Notes under the pieces: generated by a model | Told to the model about the DNA's origin: nothing | The model's database searches: none | Seen by the model: only the letters and a program-made list of their open reading frames with translations | Virus record (IMG/VR): IMGVR_UViG_3300027747_004424 | Span: 1-28,346 of that record | Strand: one strand, 5' to 3' | Length of the DNA stretch: 28,346 nucleotides | DNA from: a virus | Made by a program: the position numbers and the translations under genes | In this document: positions 7,975 to 13,927 of the stretch, piece after piece | Numbering within the stretch: the stretch's first letter is position 1 | Layout: each line of letters starts with the position of its first letter

Positions 7975-8694
7975 TTATTTATGAGGTCTGTCTTGTGGAA
8001 AGAACCATCCTTGGCTCTTTAAATCTTCAAGCTCTGGATCTTCCACTTCATCTGGATTAAGCAAAGAAGGAAGAGGGGTGTGAAAGTTGTTATCTTTTTC
8101 ATTTGTGTACAATCCCAGTGGGCTGATTACACCCCGTACACCGTAGTCTAGAGTTTTAATAAGTTGTGGACGGTTGTAGTCATCCAACTTCACAACATCA
8201 AAATATTGAGAACATAATTCATTCTCTAAAATAATCAACGCCCACACCAATGCCATGATCCTATCATCATAGCTATCTGAACCTGGACGGGCACCCCACG
8301 TATTATTAGGATACCGTATAAAATTTTTCAATTCTTTCAGAGTGTTGATATCATGAAATTTTATAACTCTCAATTCATTTACCCAGTAGCGCATATTCAT
8401 GACACCGCGATATTTGGTATTTGTATGTGATAATATGCCAACTCTCTTTTTCTCAGCCATGTCACCTGCTTTGGCACCCCACGACACTACATTTTCATAA
8501 CCATGGGTAAATTTTAACTGTTCAACAACTTGTGCACCGCAACTGTTTCTTTCAATGCAGACTGTGGGTCTTCCCCATTGAGTTAAAATGTCCAACAGTT
8601 TAGCGGTAAATTGATAAGGTATGGTGTCTCTTGTATGGTAACAGGCAACTTGTTCTATTGATGTGAGATCTGTCACATCCAACACTTGTATCAC
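7975..8694 (-). CDS. Large terminase, C-terminal nuclease piece
   Basis: This 239-residue frame begins at a GTG (8694-8692) and encodes most of the RNase H-like nuclease domain of the gp17 family. IQVLDVTDL at the start equals the T4 IIDVT strand. CIERNSCG (Glu48) corresponds to T4 Glu458. SYDDRIMALVWAL (Asp143/Asp144) corresponds to the T4 Asp542 region. The first catalytic aspartate is not here but at the end of the upstream piece. The two frames overlap by four bases and differ by one frame; a stop closes this frame just before the GTG. A GAGGG about 12 bases before the GTG might serve as a ribosome site. The family expects a single protein, so this may be a frameshifted gene or a genuine split. 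Confidence 0.85.
   Translation of the reverse strand: MIQVLDVTDLTSIEQVACYHTRDTIPYQFTAKLLDILTQWGRPTVCIERNSCGAQVVEQLKFTHGYENVVSWGAKAGDMAEKKRVGILSHTNTKYRGVMNMRYWVNELRVIKFHDINTLKELKNFIRYPNNTWGARPGSDSYDDRIMALVWALIILENELCSQYFDVVKLDDYNRPQLIKTLDYGVRGVISPLGLYTNEKDNNFHTPLPSLLNPDEVEDPELEDLKSQGWFFPQDRPHK
7976..7983 (-). promoter_or_regulatory. Late-promoter-like octamer inside terminase end
   Basis: The minus strand reads CATAAATA, which overlaps the last codons and stop of the terminase C-terminal piece and stands four bases before the ATG of the 203-residue gene. Confidence 0.5.
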
Positions 8695-9677
8695 ACTTCA
8701 TTCACACCCTCACTGACGTCAACCCCTACAGTGTAGATACGGCCTTCTTTAGGCTCTTCCCAAACCAGATACTTGCTTTCGTCAAAAATATATTCTGGCT
8801 CGCGAGTCTCTTTGTACAGGTATTGATACAAGTCTTCATTAATAGTACTCTCACCGCTATGCAGGAATTCGTTTCCAAATTCTTGAGAAAATATTTCTTC
8901 ACTGCCCAATGTTTTGATTGTGTCGTTTTTCCACTTCTCATCTCTGCCAGGAATTTCCCACCAGTCAATTCTTTCTGCTTTCCAATTATTCTCACCATCC
9001 ATGGCACCTTGATACAGACGGTAAAATAAATTTTCTGTTCCGTTGGGGGTACTAGCAATAAAGATTTTACTCTTCTTGGAGCTACTAATAATAGGGTAGA
9101 CTGATTCCCAAAACTTTTCAACAATATGATTATCAATAAATGCAAGCTCATCAAGAATTAGACAGTTGCAAGAATCGCCTCTGCCAGCATCACTGCTCGT
9201 GGTGCTTATGCCTATGCTACTGCCATTTGTTAGCGTCATGCTTGTTTGTCCATACTCTACTACACCGGGTTTCAAATAATTTGGTAGCATTTCGTACGCC
9301 ATGCGTACGCGTTTAAAAATATTTTTTGCAGTTTGCTCTTTATTAGCCACAATTAAGATTCTTTGATCATCATTGAAGCAGGCATTCCACAAACAATAAA
9401 TGGTCATTTGTGTGGTCTTGCCACTCTGTCTTGAGGAAAGTAAAATGACAAATCTATTATCTCTCAAATCTCTCAACACTCTCTTTTGACAAGAATATAA
9501 TTTGATTTTTTCTTTGCCGCGATCCAGGTTAACAATGAAGAAATGATTCTCTGCAAAATGTAATAAGTTTTTTTTACACTTTTTTATTTCATTTACCATC
9601 TCAGGTGTGTACTCATGCAAAGTGTCACTTGTGGGCAATCGCTCATTGCCTAGGTAATATTTTTCTTTTTCTGGCAT
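8691..9677 (-). CDS. Large terminase, N-terminal ATPase piece
   Basis: This 328-residue protein holds the packaging ATPase of the gp17 family: Walker A SSRQSGKT at 81-88, Walker B CLILDE at 172-177, and the coupling motif FIASTPNG at 206-213. It ends at GVDVSEGVNEV. Asp320 in VDVSEG corresponds to T4 Asp401, the first nuclease catalytic residue. In relatives this motif continues as G-x-DYS into the strand that here opens the next frame. The ATPase drives DNA into the prohead at the portal, and the nuclease cuts the concatemer. A late-promoter-like octamer lies five bases before the ATG, divergent from the next plus-strand gene. The ATPase half looks intact; the break lies just after the nuclease motif I aspartate. 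Confidence 0.92.
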   Translation of the reverse strand: MPEKEKYYLGNERLPTSDTLHEYTPEMVNEIKKCKKNLLHFAENHFFIVNLDRGKEKIKLYSCQKRVLRDLRDNRFVILLSSRQSGKTTQMTIYCLWNACFNDDQRILIVANKEQTAKNIFKRVRMAYEMLPNYLKPGVVEYGQTSMTLTNGSSIGISTTSSDAGRGDSCNCLILDELAFIDNHIVEKFWESVYPIISSSKKSKIFIASTPNGTENLFYRLYQGAMDGENNWKAERIDWWEIPGRDEKWKNDTIKTLGSEEIFSQEFGNEFLHSGESTINEDLYQYLYKETREPEYIFDESKYLVWEEPKEGRIYTVGVDVSEGVNEV

Positions 9678-9682
9678 TTTAT

Positions 9683-9690
9683 TATTTACA
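9683..9690 (-). promoter_or_regulatory. Late-promoter-like octamer of terminase
   Basis: The minus strand reads TGTAAATA, five bases before the terminase ATG. It lies in a 30-base divergent spacer that also carries a plus-strand element. Confidence 0.45.
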
Positions 9691-9694
9691 AGAT

Positions 9695-9702
9695 AATAAA
9701 TA
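9695..9702 (+). promoter_or_regulatory. Late-promoter-like octamer, plus strand
   Basis: This reads AATAAATA (one mismatch), five bases before the ATG at 9708. It is divergent from the terminase element a few bases away. Confidence 0.45.
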
Positions 9703-9707
9703 GATAT

Positions 9708-10670
9708 ATGACAAGAGTTACCACAATAAAAGATATTGGCCTAGTTTACGAACAAATGAAGAAAGATCAAGCCCCTGTAGCTGAAGTTAAACCTACGGAA
9801 GTCGTTGAAGAGAAAGCAGTTAAGAAGCTCGAGTCATTTCCCAAGGCAACAGACAAAAAGATCAATATTGCCAAGACCACTGCAACCGAATCTGATGCAA
9901 AAGCATTCTTCCATAAAGACTCTGGCCCTGCTGCAGCAGCCGGCTTCAAGAAAGACATAGTTGATCCTAAAACGGCTAAAAAAGATAATTTCTACCAACC
10001 ACAAAAATTTTCTACAGCTTGTGAAAAAACAGGGTCTGAGAATATAAATAATCACATGAAGTCAATTTTTGATAAACTCTATGAAGATGTAATGGGTGGT
10101 GACACCCTCGACGTGGGAGTGCAAGCAGGACCTGAAGGTGCTGATGCTGATGCAACAGACCTGGGTCTTGACAGTGGTGATGAAACCACAGTAACTCTTA
10201 AGCTGGACAAGGACTTGGCTCAAAAGCTACATGATGCTCTGATGGCAGTTCTTGGTGGTGAAGGCGAAGGCGAGAGCGAAGGCGAGAGTGAAGGTCATGA
10301 AGCTGCTGAAGGTGAAACTGAAGAGAGTGAAGAAGAGGGTGAAGAGGAAGAGGAAACAGTAGCTGCTGAGACAGTAGAAGCTGAAGAAATCGGCCATGCT
10401 CTTGTAGGTAGTGGTGTCAAGGGTGGCGCACCAACATCACCTAAAGGTCAATCCAATGTTGTTAAAGGTTCTGTTACAGGTACTGCCAAACACGGCACAC
10501 CCGGTCAAAGCAAAGTAACTGATAAAGTTGGCAATGACGGTGAAAAAGGCCATGCTCTTGTAGGTGGTGGCATCAAAGGTGGTGCAGCAACATCCCCTAA
10601 AGGTCGCGCCAATGTTGTACCCGGTGTTATCAAGGGTGGCGGCAAAGGTGATCAGAGCCTGTTCCAATAA
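9708..10670 (+). CDS. Acidic virion/prohead-core candidate with nested start
   Basis: This is a 320-residue protein I do not recognise as a named family. Residues 1-116 are charged with an Ala-rich linker. Residues 117-183 begin MKSIFDKLYEDVMGG and contain a small folded-looking domain with VTLKLDKDLAQKLHDALMAVLG. Residues 184-228 are extremely acidic Glu/Gly/Ser repeats. Residues 229-320 are Gly/Lys-rich with two copies of a 24-residue repeat (GHALVG...KGGA...TSPKG...NVV). A late-promoter octamer at 10043 and an ATG at 10056 lie in frame inside it, so a 204-residue product is also likely. The N-terminus of that product resembles the capsid-targeting peptides removed by T4 prohead protease. 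A rho-independent terminator follows. Scaffold or internal head protein is an inference. Confidence 0.75.
   Translation: MTRVTTIKDIGLVYEQMKKDQAPVAEVKPTEVVEEKAVKKLESFPKATDKKINIAKTTATESDAKAFFHKDSGPAAAAGFKKDIVDPKTAKKDNFYQPQKFSTACEKTGSENINNHMKSIFDKLYEDVMGGDTLDVGVQAGPEGADADATDLGLDSGDETTVTLKLDKDLAQKLHDALMAVLGGEGEGESEGESEGHEAAEGETEESEEEGEEEEETVAAETVEAEEIGHALVGSGVKGGAPTSPKGQSNVVKGSVTGTAKHGTPGQSKVTDKVGNDGEKGHALVGGGIKGGAATSPKGRANVVPGVIKGGGKGDQSLFQ
10043..10050 (+). promoter_or_regulatory. Internal late promoter octamer
   Basis: This is an exact TATAAATA inside the coding region of the gene at 9708, five bases before an in-frame ATG at 10056. The geometry is identical to that at true gene starts elsewhere in the window. 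Confidence 0.55.
10056..10670 (+). CDS. Nested in-frame internal head protein candidate
   Basis: This is a proposed second product of the gene at 9708, of 204 residues, starting at Met117. Three things support the start: the exact TATAAATA five bases upstream, the MKSIFDKLYE N-terminus that looks like a T4-type capsid-targeting peptide (T4 internal proteins start MKTYQEFIAE), and the change of character from a charged linker to a folded domain at this point. The peptide ends in L-Y-E before Asp, which suits the T4 gp21 protease preference for (L/I)-x-E. It may be the main product, with the longer form minor. Nothing here proves either form is made. Confidence 0.45.
   Translation: MKSIFDKLYEDVMGGDTLDVGVQAGPEGADADATDLGLDSGDETTVTLKLDKDLAQKLHDALMAVLGGEGEGESEGESEGHEAAEGETEESEEEGEEEEETVAAETVEAEEIGHALVGSGVKGGAPTSPKGQSNVVKGSVTGTAKHGTPGQSKVTDKVGNDGEKGHALVGGGIKGGAATSPKGRANVVPGVIKGGGKGDQSLFQ
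10392..10618 (+). repeat. Two-copy direct repeat, about 70 bases each
   Basis: The copies start at 10392 and 10548 with the same 20-plus base opening, GGCCATGCTCTTGTAGGT, and continue with mostly third-position differences to about 10462 and 10618. They encode the 24-residue protein repeat at residues 229-252 and 281-304. The differences are mostly synonymous, so selection acts on the peptide. Confidence 0.75.
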
Positions 10671-10694
10671 TAATTAAAAAAACAGATTCAAAAG

Positions 10695-10722
10695 AAAGCC
10701 GCCATATGGCGGCTTTTTTTTT
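10695..10722 (+). terminator. Rho-independent terminator
   Basis: This is a perfect nine-base-pair hairpin, AAAGCCGCC/GGCGGCTTT with an ATAT loop, followed by nine T residues, 25 bases after the stop of the gene at 9708. The T run merges directly into the next late-promoter octamer. Confidence 0.92.
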
Positions 10723-10729
10723 ATAAATA
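10722..10729 (+). promoter_or_regulatory. T4-type late promoter after terminator
   Basis: This is an exact TATAAATA that begins in the last T of the terminator and stands four bases before a GTG at 10734. It would restart transcription for the small basic protein and the neck gene. Confidence 0.6.
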
Positions 10730-10733
10730 ACAT

Positions 10734-11162
10734 GTGAAGATGTTTGCCAATATATTCTTTAATCTATTAGAAGAAGAGGTGGATCAACTCAAAGAAGAAT
10801 TTGCCTACCAAGGATATATAAATGCTTTTGGCGGCTCGAAAAAGCCTTACCGCAAAACAACAATTCCTAAGGATCCAAAATTTACTAGCGCGAGACACAG
10901 AGCTGCCATTCCAAAAGATCCACGGTTTAGAAAGCATGCACAATTGGTTCCCACATCTCACAGGCCAGACACAACAAAAATACAAAAGGTAGAATTGGCC
11001 AAAGCTGGTTCTAGACAAGTGTTATCTCAAGATGAAATAACAGATGTATGTAAGAAATATAACATCAATAATCTTCATGTTAATGCACCAAAGAAGCTGG
11101 GTAATACTGGTGTCATGATGAAGTTTGACCCGCAGATAAGAGGGTATATTTTACACAGATGA
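10734..11162 (+). CDS. Small basic late protein, possible targeting peptide
   Basis: This is a 142-residue protein of unknown family. The start may be GTG at 10734, which keeps the four-base spacing to the late octamer, or ATG at 10740, which gives MFANIFFNLLEEE. That N-terminus resembles the one on the protein at 13520: Phe at 2 and 6, then L-L-E. The middle is basic with two PKDP-x-F motifs (residues 45-65), IPKDPKFTSARHR and IPKDPRFRKHA. The C-terminus reads LGNTGVMMKFDPQIRGYILHR. The stop overlaps the start of the neck gene as ATGA, so the two are translationally coupled. A role in head or neck assembly is suggested by the operon and peptide only. Confidence 0.7.
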   Translation: MKMFANIFFNLLEEEVDQLKEEFAYQGYINAFGGSKKPYRKTTIPKDPKFTSARHRAAIPKDPRFRKHAQLVPTSHRPDTTKIQKVELAKAGSRQVLSQDEITDVCKKYNINNLHVNAPKKLGNTGVMMKFDPQIRGYILHR

Positions 11163-11908
11163 GCGTGGACAAATATACTGGTGTCAATTGTATTCGGACG
11201 TACCCGCTTCAATACACGACCAGTACATTAAGATTCACAGACAAAGAAAACAATTGGTGTGAAAGGGAATTGTATAGCAATTATTGGCGTGAGCAGTTAG
11301 CTTTATACGGTCAAGCAGTATCATATCAGAGAAATTTATACAACGTTTTATCTGCAGACAACATTTATGGTGAGCAGCCTCTGCAGGCATTTGAGAATCC
11401 CAAGCAACTCATAATGGCCGTTAATTTAACTGAGAATGCTTTAATTCTGAGTAAATTTGGCTATCAAAGTGATGATCAGATAACAGCATATGTGCACATC
11501 AGTTCTTTTTATGCTGTGTACCCACCAGATGCTGAACCAAAGGCAGGGGACATATTCAAATTAACTGAATATGGTAGTGACAGACCAGGTGAAAGAGATG
11601 GAAAACTATTTGAAGTCACTGAGCGTGTGGACCAGGACAACAGTCAAATCAATCCATTGATGGGTCATTATGTTTGGATGTTGAAGGCCAAGAGATTTGA
11701 TTATTCATTTGAGCCTAATGTCACACCAGAAAAAGGTAGCAACCAAGTGCATGATGATACTGGATATGGCACGCTTAGCGCAGCAATTCTCTCTGCAGGC
11801 TCTTATACAAATAGAAATAATTACCCTGGAGATGCTGACTCACAAAGTACCAATACAGTCTTCAACATGGCACAGAATAATACCCTAGAGTATGGTGGGT
11901 ACTATTAA
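11159..11908 (+). CDS. Neck protein, gp14-like
   Basis: This 249-residue protein matches the T4 gp14 neck family in length (T4 256) and pattern. LALYGQAVSYQRNLYNV (about 48-64) is followed by DNIYGEQPLQAFENPKQLIM, equal to the gp14 phrase with a FGED element, then LSKFGYQSDDQITAYV (about 98-113), a GDIFKLTEYGSDRPGERDGKLFEV block, and HYVWMLKAKRFDYSFEPN. gp14 joins the filled head to the tail together with gp13. It is coupled by ATGA to the small gene upstream and shares its late promoter. Its stop overlaps the stop of the convergent minus-strand gene in a TTAA. I see no gp13 partner in the window. Confidence 0.75.
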   Translation: MSVDKYTGVNCIRTYPLQYTTSTLRFTDKENNWCERELYSNYWREQLALYGQAVSYQRNLYNVLSADNIYGEQPLQAFENPKQLIMAVNLTENALILSKFGYQSDDQITAYVHISSFYAVYPPDAEPKAGDIFKLTEYGSDRPGERDGKLFEVTERVDQDNSQINPLMGHYVWMLKAKRFDYSFEPNVTPEKGSNQVHDDTGYGTLSAAILSAGSYTNRNNYPGDADSQSTNTVFNMAQNNTLEYGGYY

Positions 11909-12240
11909 TTGAATGTGATAGTATCTTCTGCTTCTGCTTCTTCTGTGTCTTTAGCATCAACCGACTCAAGATTATTTGGCGGGGGAATAATTGGAATAGA
12001 AGTGAATCCTTCCTCTCTATTGATATCCAAAACCATAGTTTCAAGACGCTGCTCAATATACTTTTGAAATGCTAATGGTTTGACCCAAAAATCATCACTT
12101 GTTAAATCTTGCTTCAAGTCAACAGCTTTCCTCTCAATCAAATCTAGAGCTTCAATTAAACAGAGCCACCGGGCATATTCAACCTTTTGCATTGTGTGTT
12201 GTTTGTTACTAGCCTCAATTGTGATTTGTTCGTTATTCAT
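11905..12240 (-). CDS. Hypothetical protein, 111 residues
   Basis: This is a small protein with a helical, Leu/Glu-rich body (residues 10-75) containing VEYARWLCLIEALDLIERKA and a disordered acidic C-terminus with a PPPNN stretch. It has no Cys pairs or membrane segment. It is the last gene of a minus-strand group of four small genes and its stop overlaps the convergent neck gene stop. No Shine-Dalgarno sequence precedes the ATG. I do not recognise the family. The length, Met start and clean fit between neighbours make it a likely real gene. Confidence 0.65.
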   Translation of the reverse strand: MNNEQITIEASNKQHTMQKVEYARWLCLIEALDLIERKAVDLKQDLTSDDFWVKPLAFQKYIEQRLETMVLDINREEGFTSIPIIPPPNNLESVDAKDTEEAEAEDTITFN

Positions 12241-12277
12241 AAAGTAATACTAGAGGAATAATTTACAACAAGCAAGA

Positions 12278-12676
12278 TTATTTTTTAGATTTCGCAAGAA
12301 TAAAGCCTACTAGCGCTGCATACAAAACAAACGGCTCTATCTGTAGGTTTTGTTTTTCGAGAATTTTAAATACATTAGTTACAATTTCAAATGCTTCTTT
12401 AGTAGCAATAGAGGCCTCTTGAGCATTTGTCTGTGATTCTCTTACTTGCAGCTTGATTGCACCTTCAAGTGCATTGAAAAGACTCTGAATGAAATGTGTT
12501 TTAGATAGGGAATCTGGCAAAGAACTTGTGTAAGCATTTTTAAAAACTTTGTAAGCTACTTGACCTTTGCTAAAAAAATGCTGCTCAAACTGTCTATACA
12601 GATCAGTAATGTTTAGCTGAGTGTCAAATGCTGACACAGGCATAATCTGACTTGATCTAATGTAATTAATTTCCAT
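12278..12676 (-). CDS. Hypothetical helical protein, 132 residues
   Basis: This is an all-helical-looking protein with no recognisable family. Residues 24-60 include LYRQFEQHFFSKGQVAYKVF, and the C-terminus is hydrophobic (about 112-129, PFVLYAALVGFILAKSKK). That could be an amphipathic or short membrane-associated helix ending in a basic tail. Its start overlaps the upstream stop as TAATG, so it is translated with the membrane zinc-ribbon gene. The small cluster stands between neck and head-internal genes, so late expression is probable. Confidence 0.65.
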   Translation of the reverse strand: MEINYIRSSQIMPVSAFDTQLNITDLYRQFEQHFFSKGQVAYKVFKNAYTSSLPDSLSKTHFIQSLFNALEGAIKLQVRESQTNAQEASIATKEAFEIVTNVFKILEKQNLQIEPFVLYAALVGFILAKSKK

Positions 12677-13082
12677 TAGGAATTCTTAATTCATTTAACA
12701 TACTAGTATCGACAGGTGTTGTTACTAATGCTGTGCGCGGCTCAACATAAACACTGATTGTCTTGTCACAACCAGGACAAGTGTATTCATTGCGATCATT
12801 TAAATTAATTGGCACAAACGCTTCGACTCTTCTGTCACAAGGGCATGCAACATCCATACCCTGCATGGCGAGTGCTTTTTCTCTTTCTACTAAGAGTCTT
12901 TGCTCTTCAAGAAGAGCTTTCCTCTGCATGCGATCACTATAAAAATAAAACCCAACAAATTGCAATGTGATGAAAAAGCTAAATAAGCTCAAGAAAGTGA
13001 TGCCAATATAAGTCAAAGGCCAGGCGGCTGCAGCTGCAACCACAATTGTAAGAAGTAGACTACGCAATAATTTAACTAACAT
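12666..13082 (-). CDS. Membrane protein with coiled coil and zinc ribbon
   Basis: This 138-residue protein has two strongly hydrophobic helices at about 4-25 and 27-48, separated by Pro22, so they probably form a hairpin. A charged coiled-coil stretch (about 50-75, RMQRKALLEEQRLLVEREKA) follows, then a zinc-ribbon pair, ACPCDRR (Cys80, Cys82) and YTCPGCDK (Cys102, Cys105). The soluble part would face the cytoplasm by the positive-inside rule, given Arg and Lys after helix 2. The function is unknown. It is not an obvious holin or spanin because of the zinc ribbon. A TATAATAT element lies four bases before the ATG, and the next gene starts inside its stop. Confidence 0.75.
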   Translation of the reverse strand: MLVKLLRSLLLTIVVAAAAAWPLTYIGITFLSLFSFFITLQFVGFYFYSDRMQRKALLEEQRLLVEREKALAMQGMDVACPCDRRVEAFVPINLNDRNEYTCPGCDKTISVYVEPRTALVTTPVDTSMLNELRIPNGN

Positions 13083-13105
13083 TATAATATTATAACAGTG
13101 ACGTG

Positions 13106-13477
13106 TTATTTTTCAACTAAATTATTGAGCTCTTCTGTACAGTTAAAGATTTGATTCTGAATACTGTCAAGCTTCTCATTTAGCGCTCTGATGGCCTCAA
13201 TCTTTTGCTTGCTCTCCTTAATGACAGGGTTGCCAAGACTCATGGAAAGCAGTCGTCTTAAATTTGAAGCCTGAACAAATATTTCACCTAAGAAATCAAC
13301 TATATTTTGCAATGGGAAAGGGAAAGTTCTGGCCGCTTCAGGCCCATTTCGAAATCTATTAACAATGTCACTGACAGTAATAACTTCTGGCTGAAGATCA
13401 CGTTTGGCTATACCAGAAACCCATTTATTGTAAATTTTGGCGGAGTCTTCTCTAATTAGTTTAACGGGTTTTTTCAC
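13106..13477 (-). CDS. Hypothetical protein, 123 residues
   Basis: This protein starts at GTG (13477-13475), supported by an exact late octamer five bases upstream. The N-terminal part is basic (MKKPVKLIREDSAKIYNKW), the middle contains ITVSDIVNRFRNGPEAARTF, and the C-terminal third is a heptad-like coiled coil (ESKQKIEAIRALNEKLDSIQ). There is no membrane segment. The late promoter and its place beside the divergent internal-protein gene suggest a virion or assembly protein. I do not recognise the family. Confidence 0.65.
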   Translation of the reverse strand: MKKPVKLIREDSAKIYNKWVSGIAKRDLQPEVITVSDIVNRFRNGPEAARTFPFPLQNIVDFLGEIFVQASNLRRLLSMSLGNPVIKESKQKIEAIRALNEKLDSIQNQIFNCTEELNNLVEK

Positions 13478-13482
13478 TTAAA

Positions 13483-13490
13483 TATTTATA
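13483..13490 (-). promoter_or_regulatory. T4-type late promoter, minus strand
   Basis: The minus strand reads TATAAATA, five bases before the GTG at 13477. It is part of a 12-base palindrome, TATTTATAAATA (13483-13494), so it reads as a late octamer on both strands. Confidence 0.6.
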
Positions 13491-13506
13491 AATATCAATG
13501 CAGTTT

Positions 13507-13514
13507 TATAAATA
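13507..13514 (+). promoter_or_regulatory. T4-type late promoter, plus strand
   Basis: This is an exact TATAAATA, five bases before the ATG at 13520, divergent from the element at 13483. Confidence 0.6.
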
Positions 13515-13519
13515 TACAT

Positions 13520-13927
13520 ATGAGTTTATTTGAACGTAGTTTTGTTAAATTACTTGAAGCCGATCAGCAACCTATAGGCGATGAACAAGTTACAGACCAA
13601 CAGGCCATGGCTCAATCGCTAGATAAAGGCACAAAACCAGAAGATTTTAACGCTGAAACTTTACCACAAGGCATTGATCAGGCACGTGCCACGCATAATG
13701 CCGCACAAAAGAAAATGTTACAAGAATGGATACAACGTATTGCAGAATTCATGGAATATTTAAATGGAACAGGTCCAGAGAGTGTTCAGTCTAAGCTTCA
13801 CGGTGGTACATGTGAAACCATGTTCGAGAAAATCGCTTCAAGCGAAACAAAACGAATCTCTAGAGTAGCAATGGAGCTTAGCTCCCTGAACGAGTCCCTC
13901 AAGGGTTATCTAGTCGGTAGCGAGTAA
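13520..13927 (+). CDS. Small virion protein with targeting-like N-terminus
   Basis: This 135-residue protein begins MSLFERSFVKLLEADQQ. The first 14 residues form a short amphipathic peptide ending L-L-E before Ala, as expected for a T4-type capsid-targeting peptide cut after (L/I)-x-E. The rest is acidic and Gln-rich up to about 60, then helical (MLQEWIQRIAEFMEYLNG, and a C-terminal helix with RISRVAMELSSLNESLKGYL). No enzyme motif is visible. A strong late promoter stands in front. The stop directly abuts the stop of the convergent primase gene with no terminator between. Internal head protein or core component is an inference. Confidence 0.7.
   Translation: MSLFERSFVKLLEADQQPIGDEQVTDQQAMAQSLDKGTKPEDFNAETLPQGIDQARATHNAAQKKMLQEWIQRIAEFMEYLNGTGPESVQSKLHGGTCETMFEKIASSETKRISRVAMELSSLNESLKGYLVGSE

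Noticed and set aside
8691-8703. Programmed frameshift, intron or intein at the terminase break
   Set aside because: There is no slippery heptamer, no intron or intein sequence between the pieces, and the residues expected at the junction are missing rather than merely out of frame. A small deletion or a plain split fits better.
8726-9154. Alternate minus-strand frame inside the terminase ATPase piece
   Set aside because: The ATPase motifs are continuous in the other frame. This one is a shadow without motif content.
10392-10618. CRISPR-like or transposon-end repeats
   Set aside because: The two repeat copies are within one reading frame, differ mainly at third positions, and have no regular spacers or inverted ends.
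12666-13082. Holin or spanin identity for the two-helix membrane protein
   Set aside because: The coiled coil and four-cysteine zinc ribbon after the helices are not part of those lysis proteins, and no endolysin gene is adjacent.
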